From Gonapodya prolifera JEL478 (lineage: Eukaryota; Monoblepharomycota; Monoblepharidomycetes; Monoblepharidales; Gonapodyaceae), in contig KQ965769.1 in NCBI GenBank assembly GCA_001574975.1, forward strand, positions 124,001 through 188,000: DNA of 64,000 nt. The letters run 5' to 3'. Positions within the stretch are counted from its first letter, which is position 1. Each line of letters opens with the position of its first letter. This document shows, piece by piece, positions 24,331 through 35,200 of the stretch. The position numbers were made by a program, and so were the translations under genes. The notes below the pieces were generated by a model that saw only the letters and a list, made by a program, of their open reading frames with translations, ran no database searches and was not told the DNA's origin.

Positions 24331-24344
24331 TCAAAGAGTATCTA

Positions 24345-25520
24345 CTATTTATCTTTTCGAGGCTTATCTACCTTTACAACTTTCAGTTTTGGCGCCACGG
24401 AAACACCCTTCCCCGTAGTTTTCTTCTTTCCCCCCGAAGATTGATTTTTGGCCTGCACCTTCACCATTTGCTGAGAAGAAGTGCTTCTCCCCTTCGTCGG
24501 TGATGGATCAGCCTTACTCTGAGCCGCAGCGTTCAATTCCGGCCCAACTTTCAGCTCCTCCGGCAGTTTCCCGGTCTTATACTCTCTCCAGGACCTCTCC
24601 GCCACAAGTTTGATTGCAGCCACTTGTGGCGAGTACATTGATACCTCGGGGTAACGTCGGATGTTCCTCTTGGCGATACAAGTGTAGAGCGTCACCATGG
24701 CAAAGAAACGGCGCAGCATCATCGTTGTGAGGAATTGCGGGGGAAGTTCTTCCCCCTTTTCTGCCAAGTCGACTTTTACTGCATCCAGAATAGGCTTCAG
24801 TGTCGACATGCCTGCTATTGTCGTTCGTCTATTTTTCTCCGGTGCCTCCCTCATCAATGTTGTCACCAATGTCTCCAGAGCCTGAACGCCTTTCTGCACC
24901 TCGTCCCACTCTGGAACAACCCATCGAGCCAGTTGTTCCTTATAGTGTCCCCACCGTGTGGAGCAGTCAGTCGGCCTTCTCCCAGGAAGGTAAGCCGCAA
25001 TCAAATCCCAATTTTGCGCACCGCGCAGCTCCACCCCTTTGGCGAGAATGTAATCTTCCTCAAGTGTCCATCGCAATGCACGTTTTGGGTCAACGCGAAA
25101 GACATCCACAGGTCCACCGGTGAGGGGCCTGCTTTCTTCACGCGAGCGCCCTTTTATGTGCTTTCGGTACGCTGTTTCGAGTGAGGTTTCACTCCGCGGC
25201 GGATCAAATACCCCCATTTTAGCGATTTTCTCCCAGATTATCGGGCCCTTTTTGGGCAGAAGACTGGCGAGAAGGCGAAGTTGGTCCGTTGTCCATGGTC
25301 GTTTCGATTCGTGGCGATGATTGGGTTCTGGAGCTTCAATTGGGGTTGAGGAGTAAGTGAAACTGTTGGAGCACCTCAAGAAAGAGGAGCAAGAAGATGT
25401 GGAAGGACCATGACTGAACGTCAGGCCGAGAAGATGGGGGAGGACCAATGCGGAGAAGGAGGGGATGCCTCTGACGTGCGCCGTGGTGGGAATCCGTCGA
25501 TTGTTTCCCAGGTCAAGCAT
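24345..25520 (-). CDS. Two-SANT Myb-like protein, copy A (intact paralogue)
   Basis: Single-exon frame of 391 aa, collinear with the copy at 62862-61672 from the first residue (MLDLGNNRR) to the basic tail. The first SANT/Myb repeat begins RPWTTDQLRLLASLLPKKGP and ends YRKHIKGR. The second begins RWTLEEDYILAKGVELRGAQ and contains NWDLIAAYLPGRRPTDCSTR. Both have the spaced tryptophans or aromatics of a Myb repeat. A conserved central block follows (WDEVQKGVQALETLVTTLMR, then ELPPQFLTTMMLRRFF), of unknown fold, then a Lys-rich tail likely to act as a nuclear signal. Differences from the other copy are mostly outside the second repeat, and no stop has appeared, so it may still be functional. Flanked by fragments of PGAM and CCT3. 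Confidence 0.75.
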   Translation of the reverse strand: MLDLGNNRRIPTTAHVRGIPSFSALVLPHLLGLTFSHGPSTSSCSSFLRCSNSFTYSSTPIEAPEPNHRHESKRPWTTDQLRLLASLLPKKGPIIWEKIAKMGVFDPPRSETSLETAYRKHIKGRSREESRPLTGGPVDVFRVDPKRALRWTLEEDYILAKGVELRGAQNWDLIAAYLPGRRPTDCSTRWGHYKEQLARWVVPEWDEVQKGVQALETLVTTLMREAPEKNRRTTIAGMSTLKPILDAVKVDLAEKGEELPPQFLTTMMLRRFFAMVTLYTCIAKRNIRRYPEVSMYSPQVAAIKLVAERSWREYKTGKLPEELKVGPELNAAAQSKADPSPTKGRSTSSQQMVKVQAKNQSSGGKKKTTGKGVSVAPKLKVVKVDKPRKDK

Positions 25521-25637
25521 AAGATTGCATCCAACGCAAAGAGGACCACAACATTTTGGACTTCCTCACATGCTATAAAACAGAGTCTTGCCATTTATAA
25601 TTTTATCTTTTGTGTCGCGATCCAGGCAATATACATT

Positions 25638-25931
25638 TCATCGTTCGGAAAGACTGGTGATAAAATTAGCGCTGCCATCCTCCCCTTTTGAACCGTGATA
25701 AAGAAGACATGAGGAACTCTCTAAACGTTGTGGCACCGAAACCAAACAATGTCTCACTTCGGGTGCTGCCATCTTCTCCACCTTTCCTTGTTCTTCCATA
25801 ACACCTGCAGAAACAATGTCGTCTGACCGTAATATGAGGCAAGCGAACTGCATACTTAACGCTTTTAGGTACTTTGTTGTCGAACAGAATGTCGGTTCAG
25901 TGACAGAGTACATGCCCAAGTGCTCTTTCAT
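25638..25931 (-). pseudogene. Copy A: CCT3 last-exon fragment fused to upstream sequence
   Basis: The minus strand reads FACLILRSDDIVSAGV, then MAAPEVRH and a 3' region matching the tail of CCT3 at 63228-63026 (SACLILRVDDIVSGV, MAAPE). Similarity begins at the 3' end of the CCT3 intron (GTATGCAG acceptor against GTTTGCAG) and is absent upstream of it. A continuous 97-codon frame runs from ATG at 25931 through this acceptor into the fragment, so a chimeric transcript is conceivable, although no function can be claimed. Confidence 0.6.
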
Positions 25932-26005
25932 GACCTGGTTCAGTAGCTTGACGTAACTTCAGCGACGTTGGAAAGTTATCCCAGTGGAGCACCAATTTCT
26001 AAAGG

Positions 26006-26530
26006 CTATCGAAGCCACATACCTGACGCGCAAATTATGGTCGAAAATATTATTGCGTCTTGGAAGGTTCGTGACCCAAAACCAACATCGACGCGCACCG
26101 TGTTCATCTCGCGAATCAACACCGGTCCGTGGTCCCAAATCATTAACCTGTGCAGCTGCGAGGTTTCCTTCAAGTACGAAGGGAAAACGACTCGAAATCT
26201 CCCTGTTTGTTTCACATCACGAAAACGAGCGCAAATCCGAGCGCGGCGCGTCGGCGGGACAACAACGGGTTCAATCGAAGCGCGGTCAGTTTTCTCATAT
26301 ATTGCGATGTTCTTTTCGGTGATCGACGGGCTGTTACGCGTTCCAGGTGTGACTCGGCTTGAAGCTTACCGCTCGCTGAGTCATCTTCTGCACCAACGAG
26401 CAAGCGCACAGAAAATTCACGTTCTCGACTACCTGCAATCTCAATAGCCGGCTCTAAAAAGCCGATGCGTCCCGGATCCTTCGACACCTTCACTTTACCA
26501 ATGGGGCGAGCTCCCACTTGACTTCCCAGC
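26006..26530 (-). CDS. Possible exons of an unrecognised minus-strand gene
   Basis: Two minus-strand segments look protein-like: about 26530-26370 (GRIGFLEPAIEIAGSREREF, then SVRLLVGAEDD) and 26215-26020 (GRFRVVFPSYLKETSQLHRL, then VRVDVGFGSRTF). They are separated by a plausible intron beginning at the GTAAGC donor after DDSASG. The second ends at a GTATGT donor near 26017, which points into copy A. No family recognised. It could be a truncated gene whose 3' end was replaced by the duplicated block. Confidence 0.25.
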
Positions 26531-26531
26531 C

Positions 26532-28425
26532 TTGACTTCCCGCCCCTCCTCCCCTCTCCGCTCCAAATCCACCTCTCCACGCCCAAGCAAGCTGGTCCTT
26601 GCCTCATCCCCGGGGTCATTCTCTTCCATCTCTGACACGCTTTACTCGCCCCGCTCGGCACAGTCGGGAACCTTTTATTCCACGTCAGGCACGCTCTCCG
26701 GGTTCGAGGACAATTTGGGCGATCAAGAAGTGGACATTGTGGACATTTTCGGAGGAATTAAAGATATCGGTGGCCCCGACCTTCCAGAGCTGTTTGGTGG
26801 CATGGCTGTCGTGCGGCAGGCTTTTCTGAAGCCCAGCGTGCGGCTGCTCGACCTTCCTTGAGAATTAAACGTGAGGATATTTGATCTGCTGGATCAGATC
26901 GAGTTGTCGAGGATAAGCAGGGTAAGTTTGAAATCTGTCGCACACGGGCCTGGCGGATGGGGGGAGGATGCATCTTTGGATGATGCACGTAAACACTCAC
27001 ACGACTGTTGCTGCAGGTATCGCAAGTTCCAAAGGCTCGCAGCCGACGGGCACCTCTGGGCCTCCATCGACCTCTCGCACCACATCAGCACGTCCCCGCC
27101 CAACAAGTCATCCGCCTGTTTAAGAACGCCGGAGAGTTTCTCCAGTACGCAAACTTACGGTATGCACGTCTCTCATGTTTCACTCGGAACGTCTCACCTC
27201 ACGTCACCCGCTGTCACCTTCAGCGGCTCCTGCCACGTCCCTGCAACCTCCCTCTCTCTCATCGCCAAGCACAGTCCCCATATCTCCCACCTCGACCTAC
27301 AGGGCTGCACATCTCTCACGGGTACCGCGCTCGTGCAGATCCTGTCGGGCCTGCGTCGCCTCAAGACTGTGGACCTTGCGGGTTAGGGTGCGTCAATGAT
27401 CGGTACTTGCTGGTTCTGGGAAGGTCCAGTGGAGAGATGTTGGAGAAGTGCGTAGTAGGGTTCTGTAAGGGAGTGTCCTCGGTGGGTGTTCTGTGAGTGT
27501 TGAGGTAATCCTTCCCCACTTCGTCAGGTTGCGTTTCTCACGAAGAGATCCCCATTTCCCATCACTAGCAATCTCATCCGCCACACGCATAACCTCACCA
27601 ATGTCGGCATCGCCTTCCTCCCCGTCGACGACACCACGCTCGAGCACCTCTGACGGAACGTTCCCCACATGCAAATCCTCGACGCCCGCGGATGCGCGCA
27701 ACTCATATTCCACGGTCTTCACGCGATGGCCCTCGCAGGACACCCCGACCTCATTGGCGACGACGACGACGCTGACCGACCAGTACAGACAGGGATCGTC
27801 AAACTGCACCTGCCGCAGATCCCGGGTCTTGACGACACTGCACTGGCCGCAATCGGCAAACGGGGCTGCCTGCTTGAGACTCTCGAAGTGGCGGGCATGC
27901 GTGGAGTCAGCGATACCGCGCTCGACTCCCTCTCCTCCTGCGTCCAGCTGAGGCACTTGGATGTCGAAGAATGCATCTCCGTCTGGGACGTCGGACTCGG
28001 GTACGTTGCCCGTCTTGTCCTTTTGGAGCGTCTTTCTATGGGCGGGCGGGAACGACCGCGTCGCCGGAGTGGCAGCCGTGCTGGGCGGATGTCGTGCGCT
28101 CAAGACGCTGGATCTGTCGGGGTGCGGAGGTATCACGGACGGGCTGTTGGAGCGCGTGGTGGCGATGATAGTGCGTGCGAGGACGCCCTTGAGGATCGTG
28201 GGGGTCGGGGTCATGGCCGCTGCGGATTCGGGGTATGTGGGCGATGCGATGGGGCTCATCGCGACCTCCTCGACCTCGACCCAAAGCGCCCCCCCGACCA
28301 CGCACTTAAAGCTGGTCGAAGTATACGACTGTCGTCACATCTCCCAAACGGCGTGCAAGGACCTCGAGCGGCGTGGTGGAGTGCAAGTACGAAGTTTCTG
28401 GTCCAATAGGGAGGGACGCACTTGA
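26532..28425 (+). pseudogene. F-box/leucine-rich-repeat gene carrying several disabling changes
   Basis: A Ser-rich N-terminus (26532 onward) leads into an F-box in which an in-frame TGA (26859-26861) falls between LLDLP and ELNVRIFDLLDQIELSRIS, where Arg or another residue is expected. After an intron (AGCAG donor, GCTGCAG acceptor near 27015) come FQRLAADGHLWASIDLSHH and cysteine-containing LRRs (ISHLDLQGCTSLTG, LKTVDLAG, MQILDARGC, LETLEVAGMRGVSD, LRHLDVEECISVWD, LKTLDLSGCGGITD). A second in-frame TGA near 27651 splits TLEHL from RNVPHM. Frame changes are also needed near 27085 and 27385. An intact version would be an SCF adaptor of the AMN1/Pof2-like LRR class. Four lesions against well-kept repeats suggest recent inactivation. 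Confidence 0.7.
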
Positions 28426-29020
28426 GGAGCTGGTGCGGTGAATGGTGATGGCGATGCAGGAGCTCCAGGTGTAGGTGGAGTTAGAATGGCGCGAAGGAGA
28501 AGAGGGTTTTATGTCGTGATGTGAGGGCGTGTGGGGTGTCGTGGCTGTGGTGCTGGTGGTGGTGGGGAAACGTGTGAAGTGAAATGTGGTAATTGTGTTC
28601 GTGGTAATGTTGTTGTGACGTTGTTGGGCTTGATGTGACGTGTAAACTGGAGTGCAAGTTTTCAATTTTCCGAACGATTGGTATATGTTTGTCCTCTTTG
28701 TACAATGTAATCAATCCACCGCATAATATTCCTTCTCGGTGTCTGCTCCGCCCTGCCTTCCCTCCTTGTCGCACTTGGCTTTACACCTCCCCACTGTGCA
28801 GTTACAGATGAAGAACAATGTGTGTACTGAAATTAAGCTAAAGCCTTCTTCCTAGGTCTAACAAACTGAACACGCTGAACTTGCGAGGGGCACATAATCA
28901 ACTGTGCGCGAGGGACAGAAATGGACCAAAGGGTGCATGGAAAAGTACATGGAAGGAAAGAGAGCCGTTTCATATTTTTTCAACCCTTGTGCAATACAAA
29001 CTCTGATATCCTTCTATGGC
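28426..29020. other. Intergenic region between convergent loci
   Basis: Low-complexity GT/GGT-rich sequence (28500-28660) followed by AT-rich DNA. No supported gene. Confidence 0.5.
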
Positions 29021-29511
29021 CTATTGTGGACGAGCCAAGAGGGCTCTGGCGTACTGTTTACAAATGTTTAAAAACGCGTTGTAATTGACCTCACTCGTTC
29101 AAAGCATTCACTTACATCTCTTGTCATAGCATCCATGTAGGCTTTTGTCTCCTTCTGAGCAGGCACAGTCCTGCCGCACTGATAGTACTACGCCAGGGGC
29201 TGAAGGGGGCAGGGGCGGGCAAAACCATTCAACTTCTGCGATTCCCGGACAATACCGAACTCGACGTCAGTGGAGACGTCACTCACATATATCGCTTTCA
29301 TGTACTTTACTTGCTCCTCGTGCGAGAGACCAGTCGGCGGGGCGAAGGTCGAGTACGCCTGATATTCCTGATCGAACTGGATTTGAAACACAACGCTGAC
29401 GTCACGGAAAGGAAACAAAGGAGCCAGATAGACGCCAATCACCTCGGCGGCCAAGGAGGAGCTCGTTGCGGATGCATTCACAGCAGGGTTTGGAGTGACG
29501 GAGCTTGACAT
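29021..29511 (-). CDS. Small uncharacterised protein (109 aa)
   Basis: Three exons, 29511-29287, 29187-29116 and 29053-29021, each ending on a complete codon, with GTGAGT/GTAAGT donors and TAG/CAG acceptors. The protein has a Ser/Thr-rich start (MSSSVTPNPAVNAS), then VIGVYLAPLFPFRDVSVVFQ, FDQEYQAYSTFAPPTG, LSHEEQVKYMKAIYYYQCGR and a helical end (KAYMDAMTRDYARALLARPQ). An alternative in-frame ATG lies at 29532. No signal peptide or clear membrane span. I do not recognise the family. Clean splice phasing across three exons argues that it is real. Confidence 0.6.
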
Positions 29512-29989
29512 GGTGGGCTGATTGGCGATCATTGGCGGTCGCGGTGGGTTTTGGTCTATTGTGACGGCGTGAGCGAGGGAGATGTGTATCGCAAGATGCC
29601 GAGAGAAGACAAGTGGTGAAGTGTGGGGGCCAAAGCGAGGAAAAGCAAACGTTGTCGAAATCCGAAGAAGTGAACCAAAGCAAAATTCGCCTCACTTGCC
29701 CCACCCCCAAACTGGAACTCTCCCCTTCCAACCTCCCCACTCCACATACAATTCTTAGTTTGCACCAATTTGAAATATAATTCATATAAGTAGTAGTAGT
29801 TAGCAGCCGACGTCCAGATAAGCCCCAACTGGCCCTTGGAGTTAGCGCGAGGGGCAGAAAGGAAAGACGGACGACATCGAGAAAGTCTGATATATAACTG
29901 TCCTTCTGTAGTACACGAATAAGAAGAAGAAGCCTTCCCGCATCCCGTGCACTGCCTATCCACCACCAGCCCAGCCCACCGCGCTGATC

Positions 29990-31855
29990 TCACGTCGTCT
30001 TCTTCCCGAAATTGACATACCCCGTCCCAACACACGACAGCAGCACTTCGCCCGTATCGGGGTCCTCGCGGACTTTGAACTCGGACCCGAAAAAGGTCTT
30101 GATGTCGCGGAGGTATTGGATCCTGTTGTGGTTGCGTGTTAGTCAGTGAGTTTATGGCATGAAGATTCGAATCCACCCAGCCCCGCTTTGCCCCTCAAAC
30201 CGCAACTCACGTAAACTCCCCCAAACGCCTCCCCACCCTAACCCTCCCCACATCCTCGGGCCCCAGCACCATCATCAAACACGCCAGCCACTGACACCCT
30301 GTATCGACACACCCGCCCAGATCGATCTCGCGCAGGAGGAGCTGCACGCAGCGGGTGGAGAGGTCTTCGGGGGTTGCGAAGTGGTATGAGTTGTGCAAGT
30401 GCAGGTGGGAGGAGGAGTGGGAGTGGGAGTGGGAGGAGGCGTTGGATTCGAGGCGGCGGAGGGAGGACGAGGCTGATGCGGATGTGGGGGCGGGGGTGGA
30501 AGAGGTGTCGGTGGAGGAAGAGGAAGAGGAAGAAGAGGAAGAGGTCTGAAAAGCGACTTCGGCGTGGTACAGCGCCCCAGTTGTGGATTCGGCTACGAGC
30601 GTGAGTGCGTAGCCGGGGGATCTGTGACGGGGTAGTGGGGGAGGACAGACGGTTGATGAATGAGGGGGTAAGACTCTCGCAATCAGAATACATCGCACCA
30701 CTTGAGCCCAGAACTCCACCAACCCCAAGTCTCCCGTACCACCAAAAAAACCTACAACCCCCGCAAAAACTCACTTCCCAGCCTCCTCCCCCTTATACAC
30801 ATCCGAATACACATACACATCCGGCAAGAACTCCGTCAGTGCCCCTCTCGCCGCATCTGCCACACGATTCGCCATTTGCGGAGACACACGCGAGGCGTAC
30901 GCGACGCCGCGAACGCGCTTGATCAGGCCCCGGTCGGTGAAGTTCAGGGGTGAGAGTTGACGAGTGGTGGGGCACAGGAAGCGGATGAGACCGCCGCCGA
31001 GGGGGGGGGCGCCGCGGTGTTTTATCTGTAGGAGGTTGAGGGTGGGGGTTAGTGTGGGTGGTACGGTAGTGGGGAGAATAAGTTATTGGGAGATCTCAGG
31101 AGAGGGGAGGTGGCTTCTCAGACTATCAATTTTGGTTGCACATTTCAGGCACGGAACAAGGCCCCACGCGGTCACATGACGCACATTATATTGTCACAGT
31201 GCATTATCATCCCGTCTTCCAGGGTAGACACCTCCAACCCTCAGCGACACGACAACGCACCTGCAACTCCATGCCATTTTCCAACCCTCCACTGAACCTC
31301 CTCAACACTGGCAACAGCACCGTTCGAATCATATCGACTGTAGGGTCGACATTATCATTCGTGATCCCGGTGAGTGTCAGCTCGAACGGCAGCTTCGAGA
31401 AGGGCGCGAGAGCAACGAGTGGTTCGAGAAAGTACCCGATTGCGCGGGACGTGGGGCATGCGTGGTGCACGTCGCCGCCGGTGATGACGCCTGGGCGGTA
31501 GTGGACGGACGTTCCTGCGGGTGGGAGTGGGTTGAAGGGGTGGATTGGAGGGGAATGTGTGGGACAAGAAGAAGATATATACCTGTGTAGCTGATTTCAA
31601 TGACGCATCCGTTTGAGACCTTTTCCAGAAGACGCAGGAAACTGATTTCGTAATCTTGCAATCGAGACGGAGGAAGGTAGGCAGAGACAGTGAGCTGAGA
31701 AAGAAACAGGGTATCTCAGACACAGAGTGCCCACCTCTCAGCCCCGGGTTGTCATCGCTCGGTCGTATCCCGTTTACCGTGATTGCCTTCTGCGCAAGGG
31801 TTGCCAGCACCAGCCGCTGTCTGAAGTGCGCGTGGCCCTCGAAGCGGATCACCAT
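29990..31855 (-). CDS. RCL1: RNA 3'-terminal phosphate cyclase-like protein (18S rRNA processing)
   Basis: Six exons: 31855-31735, 31654-31583, 31514-31261, 31025-30775, 30621-30211 and 30122-29990, 373 aa. Rcl1 acts with Bms1 in the nucleolar SSU processome for cleavage at the A2 site of pre-rRNA. Motifs: FEGHAHFRQRLVLATLAQKA, NPGLRDYEISFLRLLEKV, RPGVITGGDVHHACPTSRAI, GYFLEPLVALAPF, GAPPLGGG and KSPGYALTLVAES. A low-complexity insertion (a run of ten Ser, then Ser/Thr/Ala and alternating His-Ser) sits in exon 5 between AEVAFQ and FATPEDLSTRCVQLLLREI. That region is a short loop in yeast Rcl1. The 3' end reads IKTFFGSEFKVRED and VNFGKKTT. It is divergent from RNR1 over a 358-bp intergenic region. 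Confidence 0.93.
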
Positions 31856-32213
31856 TGTTTTTTACTTTGCTGCGGTCACTCGTGCTTCTTTTCAACAACT
31901 CGATTTTTCCAAGTCAAGGAAACCGGTCGATGTAACAACATTTTCACGAAATTATACCAATTCCGCAGCCTCCGATTTCAAAAACCAAAAGGTAAATTTA
32001 GCCGATCGCACCACCAAGATACTCCAATAACCAAGAAATAAATCTCCGATTAATTCCCTCCGTCGCAAACACACAAATCCACATAAATCGACTCGTTTCA
32101 TAATCAGCAAGGGTAGCCTCCCCGTGCACATTGCGAAGACGTCTCTGCCATCCTGCACCTCGAATCAAAAACCACCACTCCATCCATCTCCACCCAACCG
32201 CCGCCATCCAGCA
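31856..32213. promoter_or_regulatory. Shared divergent promoter region of RCL1 and RNR1
   Basis: The 358 bp between the two divergent start codons contains T/A-rich tracts and one CACGAAA (31945-31951), the core of the SBF/Swi4-type cell-cycle box known from yeast. That would suit a ribonucleotide reductase gene, but a single 7-mer can occur by chance. Confidence 0.3.
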
Positions 32214-35200
32214 ATGTTCGTCGTTAAGCGAGGTAAGATCGCACCAATCCCCACTTGAATCCGCCCTCTCCCGTCTCAAATCTCACCGTCGCACGTCTTC
32301 ATCTGCCCAGACGGCCGCCGCGAAAACGTCCTGTTCGACAAAATCACCTCCCGCATCCGAAAACTCTCGTACGGCCTCGACGAGAACCACGTGGACCCCG
32401 TCCTGGTCTCGCAGCGGGTCGTCACTGGCGTCTACAATGGCGTGACCACCTCGGAGTTGGACACCTTGGCCGCCGAGACAGGTGAATTGATTCGACGGGG
32501 GATGGGCGTGATTACCCGTGATTCGACCGAATCGGTCCTCGTTGCGTGGTTTTGGACCTGATTTGTCGTCGAATCTTGATCATCGCCGTGATATGTCCAG
32601 CCGCCTCGTTGACAATCCAACACCCCGACTACGCCATCCTCGCCGCCCGCCTTGCCGTATCCAACTTGCACAAGGAAACCAAGAAGCAGGTGCGTATCGT
32701 CCTCCCTTTCCCTTACTCCTTCGCCCTCCCTCCATTCTCTTCCCTTGTCGCTTACGAAACAACTACTAACCGCCGTTTCCCCCCTTCTACCATGTGAAAA
32801 AAAATCATAGTTCTCCGCCGTCGTCGAAGACTTGTACCGCTACGTGAACCCCAAGACGGGCAAATGGTCGCCCCTGATCTCAGACATCTGCTACCAGAAC
32901 ATCATGAAGAACGTCGATAAGCTCAATTCGGCCATTATCTACGGTTCGTTTTTGGTTTTCCTTTGCATCTCCTTCTCTTTTGAATATGTGCTCACTGCCT
33001 CGCATCCGCTTCCACGCCAATCCATTTCTCTTTCCTCACACCGTTGCACCCCACCACCCCTTCGTCACCTCCACAGACCGCGACTACAACTACAACTTCT
33101 TCGGCTTCAAAACCCTCGAACGCTCCTACCTTCTCAAACTGAACGGTCGCACCGCCGAACGCCCACAGCACCTGTTGATGCGGGTCTCGGTCGGGATCCA
33201 CGGGGAGGACGCTGACGCGGCCATCGAGACGTACAACCTCATGTCGGAGGGTCTGTTCACGCACGCGAGCCCCACGCTGTTCAATGCGGGAACCCCGAAA
33301 CCGCAGATGTCGTCGTGCTTTCTTGTGGGAATGAGGGATGATTCTATCGAGGGTATTTTCGAGACGCTGAAGACGTGCGCTCTCATTTCGAAGACGGCGG
33401 GTGGAGTTGGGTTGAGTGTGCAGAATATTAGGGCCACGGGGTCGTATATTGCTGGTGTGTATCCTTTCTTCCGCCTTTCGTTGGAGAATCCCGTTTCTCT
33501 CCGCCCGATCACGTATTCTGACATACGTCGCACCCTTCACCAACGCCCCCCCTCCCACCCAGGCACCAACGGCACCTCCAACGGACTCGTCCCAATGCTC
33601 CGCGTATACAACAACACCGCCCGGTACGTCGACCAGGGCGGGAACAAGCGCCCGGGGGCGTTCGCCATCTACCTCGAGCCGTGGCACGCGGATATCTTCG
33701 ACTTCCTCGACCTGCGCCGCAACAGCGGCAAGGAGGAGCAGCGAGCGCGAGACTTGTTCTACGGGTTGTGGATCCCCGATTTGTTCATGGAGCGGGTCGA
33801 GAAGGATCAAGATTGGAGCCTGTTCTGCCCCGCTGAGTGTCCGGGGTTGGCCGATGTGTGGGGGGATGAGTTCAAGGTTTGTCTTGTCTTCCTTTAAAGG
33901 CTGACGTGTGGTGTCCGTCCCAGCTGACGTCACTCGCCACTGTTTTAGACCCTGTACGAAAAGTACGAACGCGAGGGCAAGGCCCGCAAAGTCGTCAAGG
34001 CGCAGAAGCTGTGGTACTCTGTCCTGGACGCCCAGATCGAGACGGGCACTCCCTACATGCTGTACAAGGACGCGTGCAATGCCAAGTCGAACCAGCAGAG
34101 TGGGTCCCTTTTCCGCCTTCTCGCCTTCTCCTTTTGCTGTGCTGTTACTGATGGGTGCAATCGGTGGACAGACCTCGGCACGATCAAGTGCTCCAACCTC
34201 TGCACTGAAATCGTGCAGTACACGTCCCCCGACGAGGTCGCCGTGTGCAACTTGGCCTCGATCGCGTTGCCGACCTTTGTTAACAACAAGGTGTTTGACT
34301 TCAAGAAGCTCAAGAGGGTGACCAAGGGTATGCATTGTCATGTACTTTTTCGGTTGTTTCGTGCGTCTGACGGAACTTCCCACCCATCCACCGGCCAGTC
34401 GTCACCGCCAACCTGAACAAAGTCATTGACCTCAACGACTACCCCGTCCCCGAAGCGCGGTTCTCCAACATGCGCCACCGGCCCGTCGGACTGGGTGTGC
34501 AGGGTCTTGCGGACACGTTCATCAAACTCCGCATGCCGTTCGACTCTCCCGAAGCCGCGCATCTCAACCGGGACATCTTCGAGACCATCTACTTCGCCGC
34601 GCTCGAGAAGTCGTGCGAGCTCGCCGAGGAGCTCGGCCACTACGAGTCGTACCCGGGGTCCCCGGCCAGCAAGGGCCTGCTCCAGCCGGACCTGTGGGGC
34701 GTCAAGACCTCGGACAGGTGGGACTGGGCAGATCTCAGGGCCAAGATCGCAAAGTCCGGTCTGCGCAACTCGCTCCTCGTCGCGCCCATGCCGACTGCGA
34801 GCACGTCCCAGATTTTGGGCAACAATGAGTGCTTCGAGCCGTACACAAGCAACATCTACACCAGAAGAGTGCTTTCGGGAGAGTTCCAGGTCGTCAATGG
34901 GCACTTGCTCAAGGATCTCATGGCGTTGGGGCTCTGGAACGAGAAGATGAAGAACCAGATTATTGCCGATCAGGTGGGTAGTAGAAGGAGTGAATCTCTC
35001 TTTGCTGTTGTGCAAAGTCTCACGTGTCGAATGTTTGCAGGGATCGGTTCAAAAGATCCCTTCGATCCCCAAGGATATCAAGGCCATCTACAAGACCGTT
35101 TGGGAGATCTCCCAGCGGACAATCATCGACATGGCTGCCGACCGAGGTGCTTTCATTGACCAGGTTCGTCACCACTTCCTTGCATCACTCCTGCGTGTAC

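Noticed and set aside
23845-25931. Copy A as a self-mobile transposon
   Set aside because: No terminal repeats, target-site duplication or transposase seen. The edges lie inside introns of the source genes, which fits segmental duplication.
26859-27653. TGA read as a sense codon (recoding)
   Set aside because: TGA ends many neighbouring genes, and the same locus has frame changes, so inactivation explains it better.
28481-28774. Low-complexity minus-strand frames (His/Thr-rich)
   Set aside because: Arise from GT-rich simple sequence. No start or splice support.
30160-30180. GATTCGAATCC, resembling a tRNA B box
   Set aside because: Lies in an RCL1 intron. No matching A box, acceptor stem or anticodon arm could be drawn around it.
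32992-34383. 463-codon open frame on the minus strand
   Set aside because: It is antisense to RNR1 exons 5-8 and introns. The plus strand has clear R1 motifs and in-phase introns, so this is a GC-rich shadow frame.
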